Shown here: in pieces, positions 7,412 through 16,069 of the stretch | Numbering within the stretch: position 1 is the stretch's first letter | Layout of the letters: each line of letters opens with the position of its first letter | Origin: Vibrio barjaei | GTDB lineage: Bacteria > Pseudomonadota > Gammaproteobacteria > Enterobacterales > Vibrionaceae | Direction of reading: 5' to 3' | DNA: 64,000 nt | Assembly (NCBI RefSeq): GCF_001639065.2 | Contig: NZ_LQXO02000053.1 | Span: 496,001-560,000, forward strand | Notes under the pieces: generated by a model | Seen by the model: only the letters and a program-made list of their open reading frames with translations | What the model was told of the DNA's origin: nothing | Databases searched by the model: none | Position numbers and translations under genes: made by a program

Positions 7412-9202
7412 ATGAACCAAAAAACTAAAATCCATCTTTATCAAATTTTCACAAGACTCTATGGCAACAAAAACTCAAATAACAAACCATGGGGAACTAT
7501 CGAAGAAAATGGCGTGGGTAAATTCAGCGATATCACCCCAACAGCGCTTAACTCAATCCGAGATCTCGGCATGACCCATGTTTGGTACACAGGTATACCG
7601 CATCATGCATTAGTCGCTGACTACACTGAGTTTGGTATTTCAAACGACCATCCTACTGTTGTAAAAGGTAGGGCTGGCTCTCCCTACGCAGTAAAGGACT
7701 ATTACTCGGTTGATCCTGATCTAGCCGATGACCCTAGCAAACGTAATCAAGAGTTTCAGTCTTTGATCCAAAGAACACATAGCGCTGGCTTGAAGGTTAT
7801 TATCGATATTGTGCCCAATCACGTGGCGAGACACTACCAAGGTTTAAATAATCCAGCTGGTACTCGTGATTTTGGAGCTGATGATGACGTGAACGTAGAA
7901 TACGCGGTTGATAACAACTTCTACTATATACCTGATCAAGCCTTCCAACTTCCCGATATTCCACAATGCCTTCAACCACTTGGCGGTGAAGAGCATACTC
8001 TGCTAAGTGAGCCATATAAAGAGCTTCCCGCTAAGTGGACCGGGAATGGGTCTCGACTTGCCAAACCCAATGCTGACGATTGGTATGAAACCGTAAAAAT
8101 AAACTACGGCGTTCAACCCGATGGCAGCAAAGACTTTCCGGAACTACCACAAGCTTATCGCCACAAATCATGCCAAGCACATTTTGAGTTTTGGCAAGAT
8201 AAGCACGTACCAAACTCATGGATAAAATTCCGTGATATCGCACTTTACTGGCTATCACAGGGTGTCGATGGATTTAGATATGATATGGCCGAAATGGTGC
8301 CCGTAGAATTCTGGAGCTTTATGAATTCATCAATCAAAGAGGTGAATCCAGATGCCTTTTTAGTTGCAGAAGTGTACCAACCGCATTTATATCGAGATTA
8401 TATTCAGCTAGGCAAGATGGATGCGCTCTACGACAAAGTAGACCTTTACGACGCCTTGAAGGATATCATTCAGGGGCGCGGCGATACTCAAAACATCACT
8501 CGAATTCAAGAAGAACTGAACGATATAGAACCCCACATGCTTCACTTCTTAGACAATCACGACGAGCAGCGTATACCTTGCAGCGAGTTTGCTTCCAATG
8601 CCCAGGCAGCTCTGCCTGCCATGGTGCTCTCTGCGACGATTAGTAATGCGCCTACGATGATCTATTTTGGTCAAGAAGTGGGAGAAGCCGGTGCAGAGAA
8701 GGCCGGTTTTGGGCAGCCAACTCGAACCTCTATCTTTGACTATATTGGTGTTCCAAGCCACCAGCGATGGATGAATGGCGGCGAATTTGATGGAGGACAA
8801 TCGTCTTCGGATGAATTGGCGCTGCGTCATTTTTATCAAAGACTAATGAACATAGCGCTGACCTGCCCTGCCTTAACAGGAGATATGCAACCATTAAGAA
8901 CGGATGAAGATAAAGCGCACGGCAGTTTAGCTAACAAACTTTACGGTTATGCTCGATACACTCACAAAGAACATGCGCTTATCCTGCTAAACTTCGATTC
9001 AACGCGCAGTACTACACAGCCCATCGCACTACCTGCTGAGGTAGTTACTACATTGACGCTGGCTGATGGACATTATGTCTATCAGGATTTATTAAACTCA
9101 AATGTTCAGTTTGAGGTTGAAGTTAAAGACGGTGAAGGACATATTGCACAGCCATTAAAACCACTCACATCACATATTTTGCAGCTCGTAGACATTGGGT
9201 AA
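7412..9202 (+). CDS. GH13 alpha-amylase-family glycosidase, cytosolic
   Basis: Hydrolyses alpha-1,4-glucans or maltodextrins; about 596 residues from the chosen start. There is no signal peptide, so it probably acts inside the cell on imported maltodextrins. The GH13 motifs are intact: VIIDIVPNHVA, then GVDGFRYDMAE (nucleophile Asp about 291), FLVAEVYQP (acid/base Glu about 320) and HFLDNHDEQR (Asp about 384). The open frame reaches back to 7322, but the stretch before MNQKTKIHLYQIF does not look like protein; ATG 7406 is an alternative start. It precedes a malE-type gene, with a terminator between them. Confidence 0.85.
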   Translation: MNQKTKIHLYQIFTRLYGNKNSNNKPWGTIEENGVGKFSDITPTALNSIRDLGMTHVWYTGIPHHALVADYTEFGISNDHPTVVKGRAGSPYAVKDYYSVDPDLADDPSKRNQEFQSLIQRTHSAGLKVIIDIVPNHVARHYQGLNNPAGTRDFGADDDVNVEYAVDNNFYYIPDQAFQLPDIPQCLQPLGGEEHTLLSEPYKELPAKWTGNGSRLAKPNADDWYETVKINYGVQPDGSKDFPELPQAYRHKSCQAHFEFWQDKHVPNSWIKFRDIALYWLSQGVDGFRYDMAEMVPVEFWSFMNSSIKEVNPDAFLVAEVYQPHLYRDYIQLGKMDALYDKVDLYDALKDIIQGRGDTQNITRIQEELNDIEPHMLHFLDNHDEQRIPCSEFASNAQAALPAMVLSATISNAPTMIYFGQEVGEAGAEKAGFGQPTRTSIFDYIGVPSHQRWMNGGEFDGGQSSSDELALRHFYQRLMNIALTCPALTGDMQPLRTDEDKAHGSLANKLYGYARYTHKEHALILLNFDSTRSTTQPIALPAEVVTTLTLADGHYVYQDLLNSNVQFEVEVKDGEGHIAQPLKPLTSHILQLVDIG

Positions 9203-9230
9203 TTTTGAGACCCAAACACAAAAGTGCATA

Positions 9231-9259
9231 AGCTCCAACCTTCGCGTTGGAGCTTTTTT
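9231..9259 (+). terminator. Rho-independent terminator after the amylase gene
   Basis: AGCTCCAAC (9231-9239), loop CTTCGC, GTTGGAGCT (9246-9254), then a T-run. It separates the amylase gene from the downstream solute-binding protein gene. Confidence 0.85.
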
Positions 9260-9392
9260 ATTTGCAACCACTCAAATCACATTTAATCGCCATGGAATAG
9301 ATAAAAACTATACCACACATCAAAATGCCTATTTTTGTGCTACTGAGATTAGGTTTATTCTAATGCCATTACAAATAGTCAGGATCGTAACA

Positions 9393-10568
9393 ATGAAAAA
9401 TCTAAAAACATCCTTGTCCGCTATCGCACTAGCGACGTTAATGGCAACACCAGCATTCGCAGTGACTGAAGGTGAACTGCTAATTTGGATCAACAGTGAC
9501 AAAGGCTATGAAGGCTTAGCAGAAGTTGGTCGTCAGTTCGAAGAAGATACTGGCGTTAAAGTTAGCGTTCAGTTTCCAGAGTCATTAGAGTCTCGCTTTC
9601 AACAAGTTGCGGCAACTGGCGATGGTCCTGACATTATTTTCTGGGCTCACGACCGCTTTGGTGGCTATGCAGAAGCAGGCTTACTACGTGAAGTAAAACC
9701 AAGCAAAGAGTTTCAAGAAAAACTGGTCGATTTCAGTTGGGATGCCGTTAATTATAACGGTAAGTTAATTGGCTACCCTCTTGCCATCGAAGCGATATCT
9801 CTCATTTATAACAAAGACTTGTTGCCAGAGCCGCCAAGAACATGGGAAGAGCTCCCTGCTATCCAAGCGAACATGAAGGCGCAAGGAAAACAAACCATCA
9901 TGTGGGATGTGAAAAATGCGTATTTCACATGGCCTATCGTCTCAGCAGGAAGCTACTCATTTAAGAAAACTGAAAATGGTCACGACGCAGCAGACGTTGG
10001 TATTAACAGCGAACAAGCTCGCAAAAACCTCGCCTTCCTGCTTGATATGAAAAAGAAAGGCATTGTCGACCCAGGAATGGATTATGCGAATGCTGAATCT
10101 GCATTCGCGAAAGGCGATGTGGCAATGACCATTAATGGACCGTGGTCATGGGGCAACTTAGATAAAGCAGGCTTAAATTACGGTGTTGCGACATTCCCTA
10201 CTCTAGATGGCAATAAATCCAATCCATTTGTTGGCATTCTGAGTGCCGGTATCAGTTCAGCTAGTCCAAATGAGGATTTAGCGGTTGAGTTTATCGAAAA
10301 CTACCTGTTTACCGATGAAGCTCTTAAAACGATAAATAACGACAAACCGCTTGGTGCTGTGACACTTAAGACATTTCAGAATTCTCTAGAATCGGATGCC
10401 CGCATTAAGTCCACTATGCTCAATGCCGAAAACGGTGAGATTATGCCAGCCATCCCACAAATGATGACGTATTGGATTTCAGAGGGTGCAGCGATTGAAA
10501 ATGCACTTAACGGACGCCAAACGGTTGAAGATGCACTCACAACCGCAGAGAAACAAATTCTAAGATAG
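9393..10568 (+). CDS. Maltose/maltodextrin periplasmic binding protein, MalE paralogue
   Basis: Secreted sugar-binding protein of the ABC maltose uptake type, 391 residues. The open frame extends to 9195 but the true start is the ATG at 9393. It follows AGGATCG and opens a clean signal peptide, MKNLKTSLSAIALATLMA with a cleavage site after TPAFA. The mature part follows MalE closely (GELLIWINSDKGYEGLAEVG, ATGDGPDIIFWAHDRFGGYA, MTINGPWSWGN) and is clearly paralogous to the malE at 18628-19809. No permease genes adjoin it, so it may feed the same MalFGK transporter or serve another ligand. Confidence 0.9.
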   Translation: MKNLKTSLSAIALATLMATPAFAVTEGELLIWINSDKGYEGLAEVGRQFEEDTGVKVSVQFPESLESRFQQVAATGDGPDIIFWAHDRFGGYAEAGLLREVKPSKEFQEKLVDFSWDAVNYNGKLIGYPLAIEAISLIYNKDLLPEPPRTWEELPAIQANMKAQGKQTIMWDVKNAYFTWPIVSAGSYSFKKTENGHDAADVGINSEQARKNLAFLLDMKKKGIVDPGMDYANAESAFAKGDVAMTINGPWSWGNLDKAGLNYGVATFPTLDGNKSNPFVGILSAGISSASPNEDLAVEFIENYLFTDEALKTINNDKPLGAVTLKTFQNSLESDARIKSTMLNAENGEIMPAIPQMMTYWISEGAAIENALNGRQTVEDALTTAEKQILR

Positions 10569-10592
10569 TTATTACTGTTTTGATCGTAGGTC

Positions 10593-10621
10593 AAGCCCGT
10601 CGTAAAAAAGCGGGCTTTTTT
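10593..10621 (+). terminator. Rho-independent terminator after the malE paralogue
   Basis: AAGCCCG (10593-10599) pairs with CGGGCTT (10611-10617), followed by more T residues, 24 bases after the stop codon. Confidence 0.8.
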
Positions 10622-10780
10622 GATCGCCTTGCCTTTCCACTGATATATTTCACCGCTCATCAACTCAGCGCGTTTCACGATAATCGCTTTTATATCTGAC
10701 TGTTACCAATTATAGAACTACGCGAGTTCACCGCATCTATGCTAAGGTAGATCTTAACCAGTTATTATCGAAGAAATTTC

Positions 10781-11206
10781 ATGCCTTCCCATTTACCAAA
10801 ATCATTCAGTAAACCCTTCTTAAAAGTCTTTCATATTCTTGAAGCTGTCTTGTTGGTTGCAATCACGCTCGCTACGCTGTTTGCGATGATTGAAGAGTTC
10901 ATGCACGTCTTCACCGAACGCCGCGTTCTGCTGACTGATATTCTGCTAATGTTCATCTATTTGGAAGTGCTGGCGATGGTCCAACAGTTTGTGATGAATG
11001 GTAAAATCCCAGTACGTTATCCTATCTACATTGCCATGATGGCAATCGCCCGTTATATCACGCTGGGAATGAAAGAGTTGGATGCTATCCCTATCGTTTG
11101 GCTGTCTCTTGCTGCATTTGTTTTGGCAGCAGCGACCATACTTATTCGAGTTGGTCATCATTATTGGCCTTACGTGGACGACAAAACCAATCAGCCAGAT
11201 GAGTAA
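10781..11206 (+). CDS. psiE: PsiE-family phosphate-starvation-inducible membrane protein
   Basis: 141 residues with four predicted membrane segments. Characteristic stretches are FHILEAVLLVAITLATLFAM, the helix around DILLMFIYLEVLAMV, and the conserved loop VRYPIYIAMMAIARYI. The family is known as phosphate-starvation inducible in E. coli, but the molecular role is not established. The start ATG at 10781 has only a weak ribosome-binding site (GAAG). It is a single gene, unrelated to the flanking maltose genes. Confidence 0.9.
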   Translation: MPSHLPKSFSKPFLKVFHILEAVLLVAITLATLFAMIEEFMHVFTERRVLLTDILLMFIYLEVLAMVQQFVMNGKIPVRYPIYIAMMAIARYITLGMKELDAIPIVWLSLAAFVLAAATILIRVGHHYWPYVDDKTNQPDE

Positions 11207-11264
11207 TTCCGCGAAACCAAGTGATTACTGTTAGCAAATATTTCAACCTATTTCCGACTGATTT

Positions 11265-11296
11265 GGGCTTTTTCATCGCAATTTGGGAAAAAGCCC
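11265..11296 (+). terminator. Hairpin downstream of psiE, possible terminator
   Basis: GGGCTTTTTC (11265-11274) pairs with GAAAAAGCCC (11287-11296). There is no clear T-run after it, so termination is uncertain. The rest of 11207-11541 shows no gene I can support. Confidence 0.4.
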
Positions 11297-11541
11297 CTTA
11301 AATTCAAACTAATATCGATGTAACAGAGCTCTGTACGTTTTTGTAATTGTTAACGCAGGATCACACTCTCCAAGTCATTCATAAAAGTGCCATTGAATTC
11401 ATCTATATAGCTGTCTATACCATTAGAGGTCGAGAAAAGATCTTTCTAGATTATTCGACGTAAAAACGGAAGACGTTTGTCTTTTTTGAGTAACGGTATA
11501 GGCTTCACAACATCACGTCAGGTGAATATAGGAGATAGAAA

Positions 11542-11700
11542 ATGGATCGTACTTGCCCTATGTGTAACACCCCAATGGTAGAGAGAAACACTGAACATGT
11601 GTGTCCTAGGAATGATATCGGCGATTGCGCCTATGACCCATACTCTTACGAATTAGACGTGGATAGAGAGCGCGACAGCGAGAACAATCAGCCTTACTAA
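11542..11700 (+). CDS. Small cysteine-containing protein, possible zinc ribbon (52 residues)
   Basis: A short gene starting ATGGATCGTACTTGC, preceded by a strong AGGAGA ribosome-binding site. The product begins MDRTCPMCNTPMVERN and continues with a second Cys-Pro and a Cys further on (CPRNDIGDC), then an acidic tail. Four cysteines in a CxxC plus C-x8-C arrangement suggest a small metal-binding fold. I do not recognise a function. It ends at a 46-bp palindromic terminator. Confidence 0.7.
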   Translation: MDRTCPMCNTPMVERNTEHVCPRNDIGDCAYDPYSYELDVDRERDSENNQPY

Positions 11701-11714
11701 GTGGATTAGCCAAT

Positions 11715-11760
11715 TGAAACCAAAAAGGCGAGAACTTAAGTTCTCGCCTTTTTGGTTTCA
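11715..11760. terminator. 46-bp perfect palindrome, bidirectional terminator
   Basis: The two 23-base halves are exact reverse complements centred at 11737/11738 (core GAGAACTTAAGTTCTC, outer arms AAACCAAAAAGGC and GCCTTTTTGGTTT). It lies between the small Cys protein and the convergent alpha-glucosidase gene and serves both strands. Confidence 0.85.
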
Positions 11761-11776
11761 TTTTAACCCCCCAGCT

Positions 11777-13405
11777 CTATAGGCGCAGTACTGCTGCATC
11801 ATAAGGTTTTAAAGTCAGGCAACTAAAATCTGAGAAATCAATGCTTGCGTTTGACAATAACTCTGTACACTGAGTTGGAGCCTCAATGCCTAAATCGACA
11901 TCAACACTCTCATCACTAAAGTTTGCAACCACAAGTAAGGTTTGCTCTCCATGTCGACGTAGGTAAGCGAATACCTTGTCATGTTCTTCGAGTAAAGGAA
12001 TAAAGTCGCCGTAAACCACCGCCTCAAACTCACGACGAAGACCAATAAGTGCTTTGTAATACTCATAGATTGATTCGTTCGAGGCTCTATCAAGCTTAGC
12101 ATTCACGGCTGTGTAGTTCGGATTGACCTCGATCCAAGGTTCAGCAGTAGAGAATCCTGCATTGGCTTCATTTGACCATTGCATTGGTGTACGAGCATTG
12201 TCGCGACTGTTTTCAGCCAACGCCGCCATCATCTCTTCATGACTCACACCTGCTTCGGTTCTTACCTTGTAAAAGTTGAGCGTTTCAATATCTTTATATT
12301 GCTCAAGATTGTCGAACTTCACATTCGTCATACCAATCTCTTCGCCTTGATAGATGTAAGGCGTGCCCTTTAAGCAATGTAATACTGTCGCTAACATTTT
12401 GGCCGATTTCACTCGATACTGGCCGTCGTTTCCATATTTAGACACAGCACGTGGTAAATCATGATTATTCCAAAACAGCGAATTCCAACCTGTCTCTTTA
12501 AGCTCCAATTGCCACTTAGTCAGAACCTGTTTGAATGCCTTTAGATCTAACGGCGCAGGCTTCCACTTGTCACCATTCGTCCAAGTCAAGGTAATATGTT
12601 CAAACTGGAACACCATCGATAGCTCTTCGCGGTCTTCCGCGCTGTAAAGCTTGGCGATTTCCGGCGTTGCGTCCCAAGTTTCTCCTACCGTTAGCAAATC
12701 TTTGTTGCCAAATGTGGCACTGTTCATCTGTTTAAGTAGAGGGTGTAGGCGTGGCCCATTACCCGTAATACCGTTATCAATTTCTTTGCCAATTAAATCA
12801 ATGACGTCTAATCGGAAACCTCCAATCCCCCTATCGATCCACCAGTTCATCATTTTATGAACTTCATCATGTACTTTAGGGTTTTCCCAGTTTAAATCCG
12901 GCTGTTTTTTTGAGAACAAATGTAAGTAATATTGCTGTGTGGGCTCGTGCCACTCCCAAGCACTACCACCAAAAATTGAGCCCATATCACTTGGTGCGCT
13001 GCCGTCCGGCTGAGCATCTCGCCAAACATAATAATCTCGATAAGGCGACGTTTTCGACTCGCAAGCGCGTTTAAACCATTCGTGCTCGTCAGAGGTATGA
13101 TTTACAACCAAATCCATGACGATTTTGATGCCTCTTTCTTTGGCTTCCGCTAGTAAGGCATCCATGTCTTCCATTGTCCCGAACTCGGGTGCGATTGCTT
13201 GATAGTCTGAAATATCATAACCATTATCGTCCATTGGAGATTGATAGACAGGCGATAACCAAATCACATCCACACCTAGTTCAGTTAAATAGTCTAGTTT
13301 GGAACGAATACCGTTTAGATCTCCAATTCCATCACCGTTGGAGTCACAGAAGCTGCGCGGGTAAATCTGATAGACAACGGAGTTATGCCACCATCTTTTT
13401 TCCAT
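11777..13405 (-). CDS. GH13 oligo-1,6-glucosidase / alpha-glucosidase
   Basis: Cytosolic exo-acting glucosidase of the oligo-1,6-glucosidase/trehalose-6-phosphate hydrolase group, 542 residues. The motifs MDLVVNHTSDEH, GFRLDVIDLIGK (nucleophile Asp200), TVGETWD (Glu242) and FWNNHDLPR (Asp316) are all present, along with QPDLNW. The Val directly after the nucleophile favours alpha-1,6 rather than alpha-1,4 linkages in this family (known from yeast enzymes). The start is the ATG at 13405, eight bases after AAGGA; the frame also contains an upstream TTG. It is divergent from a LysR regulator. Confidence 0.9.
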   Translation of the reverse strand: MEKRWWHNSVVYQIYPRSFCDSNGDGIGDLNGIRSKLDYLTELGVDVIWLSPVYQSPMDDNGYDISDYQAIAPEFGTMEDMDALLAEAKERGIKIVMDLVVNHTSDEHEWFKRACESKTSPYRDYYVWRDAQPDGSAPSDMGSIFGGSAWEWHEPTQQYYLHLFSKKQPDLNWENPKVHDEVHKMMNWWIDRGIGGFRLDVIDLIGKEIDNGITGNGPRLHPLLKQMNSATFGNKDLLTVGETWDATPEIAKLYSAEDREELSMVFQFEHITLTWTNGDKWKPAPLDLKAFKQVLTKWQLELKETGWNSLFWNNHDLPRAVSKYGNDGQYRVKSAKMLATVLHCLKGTPYIYQGEEIGMTNVKFDNLEQYKDIETLNFYKVRTEAGVSHEEMMAALAENSRDNARTPMQWSNEANAGFSTAEPWIEVNPNYTAVNAKLDRASNESIYEYYKALIGLRREFEAVVYGDFIPLLEEHDKVFAYLRRHGEQTLLVVANFSDESVDVDLGIEAPTQCTELLSNASIDFSDFSCLTLKPYDAAVLRL

Positions 13406-13523
13406 GTTCAATTCCTTCAATAGGCTTAATTTATTCCATCACTCTACGCATTGCTCAATAGGAAAGAAAATAGAATATACGTATAATCATATAGAATTTT
13501 TATATAACACCTTGGTGCGCAAT

Positions 13524-14423
13524 ATGGCTATCAACAAATCGCTAAAGTACTTCTTAGCAGTCGCAAAGCATGGCAACATCAAACGAGCCTCTGACGAACT
13601 ATTTATCAGTCAACCGTCTTTGACATCCGCGATAAAAAAATTGGAATCCGAAATGGGTGCACCTCTATTTAATCGATTATCGAAAGGTGTTGAACTCACA
13701 CCTTATGGCCAGAAATTTCGGGCATTTGCGCAGGAACAGCAGGAACAATACTTCTCTCTCAAACATCAATTTAATGACATGCAACAACGCCAGTTCGGCA
13801 AGATAAAAATCGGTACTGGAGAAGTATGGTGGGAACGATTTGTACGTCAATCGGTAAAGGATTATCAGTCATTAAACCCAGCAAATTCGTTTCATCTCGA
13901 GTTTGGTAACAACCTCTCCCTACTGAGTCACCTCACACGAGGTGATATAGATTTATTTATAGGTCATGAGGTATTGGATCTCTCTGACGACTGCCGTGTC
14001 GCCTTCCAACCTCTTTTCCAAGATTACGAAGCAACCTACGTATCACAACAACACCCGCTAGCGAAATCGAATGCAGAGCCAAACGAGATAGATCAGTTTC
14101 CATTGCTTCGAGTGACACCGAACCACCCCCGACACCAATCCGTGCTGTCTAATGGCCTACCTCATGATGGCTCTCTAGAAGAACGTGTTGTCTACGATGT
14201 AGACTCGGTATTAGCCAGTATAGACATGCTTCATATGACTCAAGCAGTTATGCCATACAGTCACAGAGCGGAACAGTGGTTATCAAGCTTAGGTTTAAAA
14301 GCCTGCCATATTAATAGGCAAAAAGTAGGTAATATCGGGATTTATACCAAGCTTGGTGAACATAAAAACAGCGTAAACGAACTAATTTACCTTTTGAAAC
14401 AGAATGTTGAATCAATAGTCTAG
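13524..14423 (+). CDS. LysR-family transcriptional regulator
   Basis: 299 residues. N-terminal winged helix-turn-helix: LKYFLAVAKHGNIKRASDEL then ISQPSLTSAIKKLESEMG, followed by the LTPYG motif and a substrate-binding-like C-terminal domain. The open frame runs back to 13404, but the ATG at 13524 gives the normal LysR N-terminus. It is divergent from the GH13 alpha-glucosidase gene across about 120 bp, which is its probable target. The inducer is unknown. Confidence 0.88.
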   Translation: MAINKSLKYFLAVAKHGNIKRASDELFISQPSLTSAIKKLESEMGAPLFNRLSKGVELTPYGQKFRAFAQEQQEQYFSLKHQFNDMQQRQFGKIKIGTGEVWWERFVRQSVKDYQSLNPANSFHLEFGNNLSLLSHLTRGDIDLFIGHEVLDLSDDCRVAFQPLFQDYEATYVSQQHPLAKSNAEPNEIDQFPLLRVTPNHPRHQSVLSNGLPHDGSLEERVVYDVDSVLASIDMLHMTQAVMPYSHRAEQWLSSLGLKACHINRQKVGNIGIYTKLGEHKNSVNELIYLLKQNVESIV

Positions 14424-14522
14424 TTTGTCAATTCACTGTCAAGTCACGCAACTGTCATTTTTCTTTCATTAAAGTTTGATGTAATCGCCAAACTTTAATG
14501 CCAAAAGAGATAGGAGCTCGGC

Positions 14523-14771
14523 TTGACCCTCAACGACATCACGTTAAGTGAAACAACACTTACTAACTTAAAATCTGTCGAGTACCAATGGATCAGAACG
14601 ATGTATGTGGAAGGTTATCAAAGAGACGAGATCAATCACTACATTAAAGCGTGCTTTGGTGGCGACGATGTTTTTGCTGATTTGTTACAGCGAGTCGCAC
14701 TGGAGCAAGAAAGTCTTTACGTTCTGCTCCAGTACGTGGGATGCGCACCCTCTAGTCGTGAACTAAGTTAG
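14523..14771 (+). CDS. Hypothetical protein of 82 residues, TTG start
   Basis: Starts at TTG (14523), preceded by AGGAG with good spacing, and encodes MTLNDITLSETTLTNLKSVE. It has a motif-free amphipathic composition (YVEGYQRDEINHYIKACF, ALEQESLYVLLQYVGC) and no signal peptide or membrane segment. Its last 20 bases overlap the 3' end of the convergent CDF transporter gene. I do not recognise the family. The good ribosome-binding site and its position in otherwise unassigned sequence support a real gene. Confidence 0.6.
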   Translation: MTLNDITLSETTLTNLKSVEYQWIRTMYVEGYQRDEINHYIKACFGGDDVFADLLQRVALEQESLYVLLQYVGCAPSSRELS

Positions 14772-15675
14772 CCTCACTTGCTGCTGTTGGTGAGCGCTTA
14801 AGGATTACGTCTACCTCGGTCATGCTGTAAGGCTTATCTACTTTAGCCCTCAAATCATCAACAAATCGCTCATAGCTCTTAAATGTCATCGACTCACGCT
14901 TAGGATCCACATAAACAGACACCCAAGTTTTTCGACCAAGCTTAGCAATAAAGATATCGACAATCTCAATCTCATACTCCTGAGCTAAACCTTTCAAACC
15001 GCGATAAATAGGCTTAGTGTGCTCTATCGGAGGCATGGCTAAGGTGAGTTCACGCATGCCATTTTTGATAAGTTTGATTGGGTCACTGATGAAGGCCAAA
15101 CTAAATAGCACAACTAGAATTTGGTCGATATAGCGCGCCACCCATCCAAACGATGTCCCTTGTATCAACATCACTAGAATCAGTGCTACCCCAATAGCCC
15201 CCGAAATGATTCCATTGATAAACCAAGCGTTCTTTTCTGCCTTAAGAATGTCGGAGTTTGACTGTTTGTGTCCTAGGTGACAAATCCAATAGAGAAAAGC
15301 ACACAACGCCACGGCAGGAAAGACGTAAATTGCCATTAAACTCAGTGCTGGCTCGCGGCCTCCTGCAAGGATAACCGGAATATTACTACCGACCGCGAAT
15401 GCGATAAGTATTAATATAGTAATGCCTTTGATGACTACAATAAGTGGCTCAAAGGCGAAGAAACCCATGGGGTAGTTTCGTGACGTACCAGATTCAGTCA
15501 ACTTCGCAATGCGCAGAGAAGCGAAAGACACCACCGCTGACAATAGGTTAAACGAGGCATCAAGCAAAATGGCACTTGAGCCAGAAATCATTGCCATTAG
15601 ACCGCCCCACAGCGCTAACAGGCCTGCCCCAACAGCTGAATAAATTAAGGCTTTCGATTCCGTGATTCTTGTCAT
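14752..15675 (-). CDS. Cation diffusion facilitator (CDF) family transporter
   Basis: Inner-membrane proton-coupled divalent-metal exporter, 307 residues with about six transmembrane helices and a C-terminal cytoplasmic ferredoxin-like domain. The motif ISGSSAILLDASFNLLSAVV holds a metal-site Asp in helix II. The C-terminal half carries VSVYVDPKRES. The ATG at 15675 follows AAGGGAGAATCAG. The metal specificity (zinc, iron, manganese) is not readable from the sequence. No metal-regulator gene is adjacent. Confidence 0.85.
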   Translation of the reverse strand: MTRITESKALIYSAVGAGLLALWGGLMAMISGSSAILLDASFNLLSAVVSFASLRIAKLTESGTSRNYPMGFFAFEPLIVVIKGITILILIAFAVGSNIPVILAGGREPALSLMAIYVFPAVALCAFLYWICHLGHKQSNSDILKAEKNAWFINGIISGAIGVALILVMLIQGTSFGWVARYIDQILVVLFSLAFISDPIKLIKNGMRELTLAMPPIEHTKPIYRGLKGLAQEYEIEIVDIFIAKLGRKTWVSVYVDPKRESMTFKSYERFVDDLRAKVDKPYSMTEVDVILKRSPTAASEANLVHD

Positions 15676-15881
15676 CTGATTCTCCCTTTTTCAGACAAAC
15701 TGACTACCTATTTCAGGTCTGTTAAAACTTATAACACACCAAACACAGACTGCCTACGACAACGCAAGCCAACTGCTGCTTTTAACAGCATTAATTGTCA
15801 ATAATAACAATAGGTAATGAACGGATGTACGGCTATTCCTATTAGGTCACAATTTGATGAACGAAAAGAATTGAAAGCTAG

Positions 15882-15911
15882 AAAAGAAAACGCCCGAGAC
15901 TAAGCTCGGGC
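15882..15911 (-). terminator. Rho-independent terminator, distal end of the mal operon transcript
   Basis: On the minus strand, GCCCGAG, loop CTTAGT, CTCGGGC, then GTTTTCTTTTC. It is the 3' boundary of the candidate small RNA. Confidence 0.85.
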
Positions 15912-16033
15912 ATCGGTTACAAGAAACTGTTATTCGTGATAGTAAGGAATCCTGGTAACAGCCAGCTATACGTAACACCAGTGATCTTATCTGACTTGTC
16001 GGCGGCCAAACCAATTGAGTGTCAAACAAGATA

Positions 16034-16060
16034 GAAAAACGGGTGACCTTGCGGTCACCC
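16034..16060 (-). terminator. Rho-independent terminator directly after malG
   Basis: On the minus strand, GGGTGACC, loop GCAA, GGTCACCC, then GTTTTTC, about ten bases after the malG stop. A second terminator 120 bases further on suggests that some transcripts read through. Confidence 0.8.
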
Positions 16061-16069
16061 TTATCGTTA

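Noticed and set aside
9260..9392. MalT boxes in front of the MalE paralogue
   Set aside because: I found no GGATGA or GGAGGA cores there, so control by MalT cannot be claimed.
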